A DNA stretch of 5,241 nt from Muribaculaceae bacterium (GTDB lineage: Bacteria > Bacteroidota > Bacteroidia > Bacteroidales > Muribaculaceae): positions 3,722 through 8,962 of the forward strand of contig JAIDJJ010000109.1 in NCBI GenBank assembly GCA_029052265.1, in the 5' to 3' direction. This document shows, piece by piece, positions 5,198-5,241 of this stretch. The translations under genes were made by a program, and so were the position numbers. Positions within the stretch are counted from its first letter, which is position 1. Each line of letters starts with the position of its first letter. The notes below the pieces were generated by a model, which saw nothing but the letters and a program-made list of their open reading frames with translations, had not been told where the DNA came from and did not search any database.

Positions 5198-5241
5198 GTT
5201 TATTGTCTTATTAGCCTTGCGACCGGCCAAAGGCCCCTCCG

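Noticed and set aside
5225..5235. GGCCAAAGGCC as a terminator of an upstream gene
   Set aside because: The stem is only 4 bp, there is no T-tract, and no upstream gene is visible in the window.

Overview
The window most resembles a chromosomal segment of a Bacteroidales bacterium, possibly Muribaculaceae. The grounds are moderate GC, promoter elements of the Bacteroidetes TAnnTTTG type, A-rich start regions without strong Shine-Dalgarno sequences, and the protein families present: an AsmA-like protein, a DUF5715/M15-like lipoprotein, a stand-alone TonB C-terminal domain, and FKBP_N-type lipoproteins. Assignment below order level is inference.

Layout. Bases 1-1380 (minus) hold the N-terminal 460 codons of an AsmA-family membrane-anchored protein that runs off the left edge. 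Bases 1381-1697 have no gene but contain a compact palindromic element (about 159 bp, candidate MITE) flanked by CTAAG on both sides. Bases 1698-2402 (minus) encode a lipoprotein with an M15-peptidase-like His/Asp/His metal site. A 106-bp divergent intergenic region carries a TAATTTTG element on each strand. It separates this gene from a plus-strand low-molecular-weight protein tyrosine phosphatase (2509-3042). A leader with heptamer-like repeats precedes a small secreted TonB C-terminal-domain protein (3181-3549). A strong bidirectional terminator (3571-3612) then separates the plus-strand genes from a convergent minus-strand operon.

The operon is read from right to left: a canonical FKBP peptidyl-prolyl isomerase (5170-4730), a 72-residue lipoprotein (4730-4512) and an FKBP_N-type lipoprotein whose FKBP domain has lost its active-site aromatics (4522-3656). 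Both junctions overlap (1 bp and 11 bp), which implies co-translation.

Functionally most of the window points to the cell envelope: lipid or outer-membrane homeostasis (AsmA), peptidoglycan (M15-like), envelope-protein folding (FKBPs) and TonB-like periplasmic interactions. I see no defence system, CRISPR array, tRNA, rRNA or transposase. The most noteworthy items are the palindromic element, the active/degenerate FKBP pair with a tiny lipoprotein between them, and the repeat-containing leader of the TonB-domain gene.
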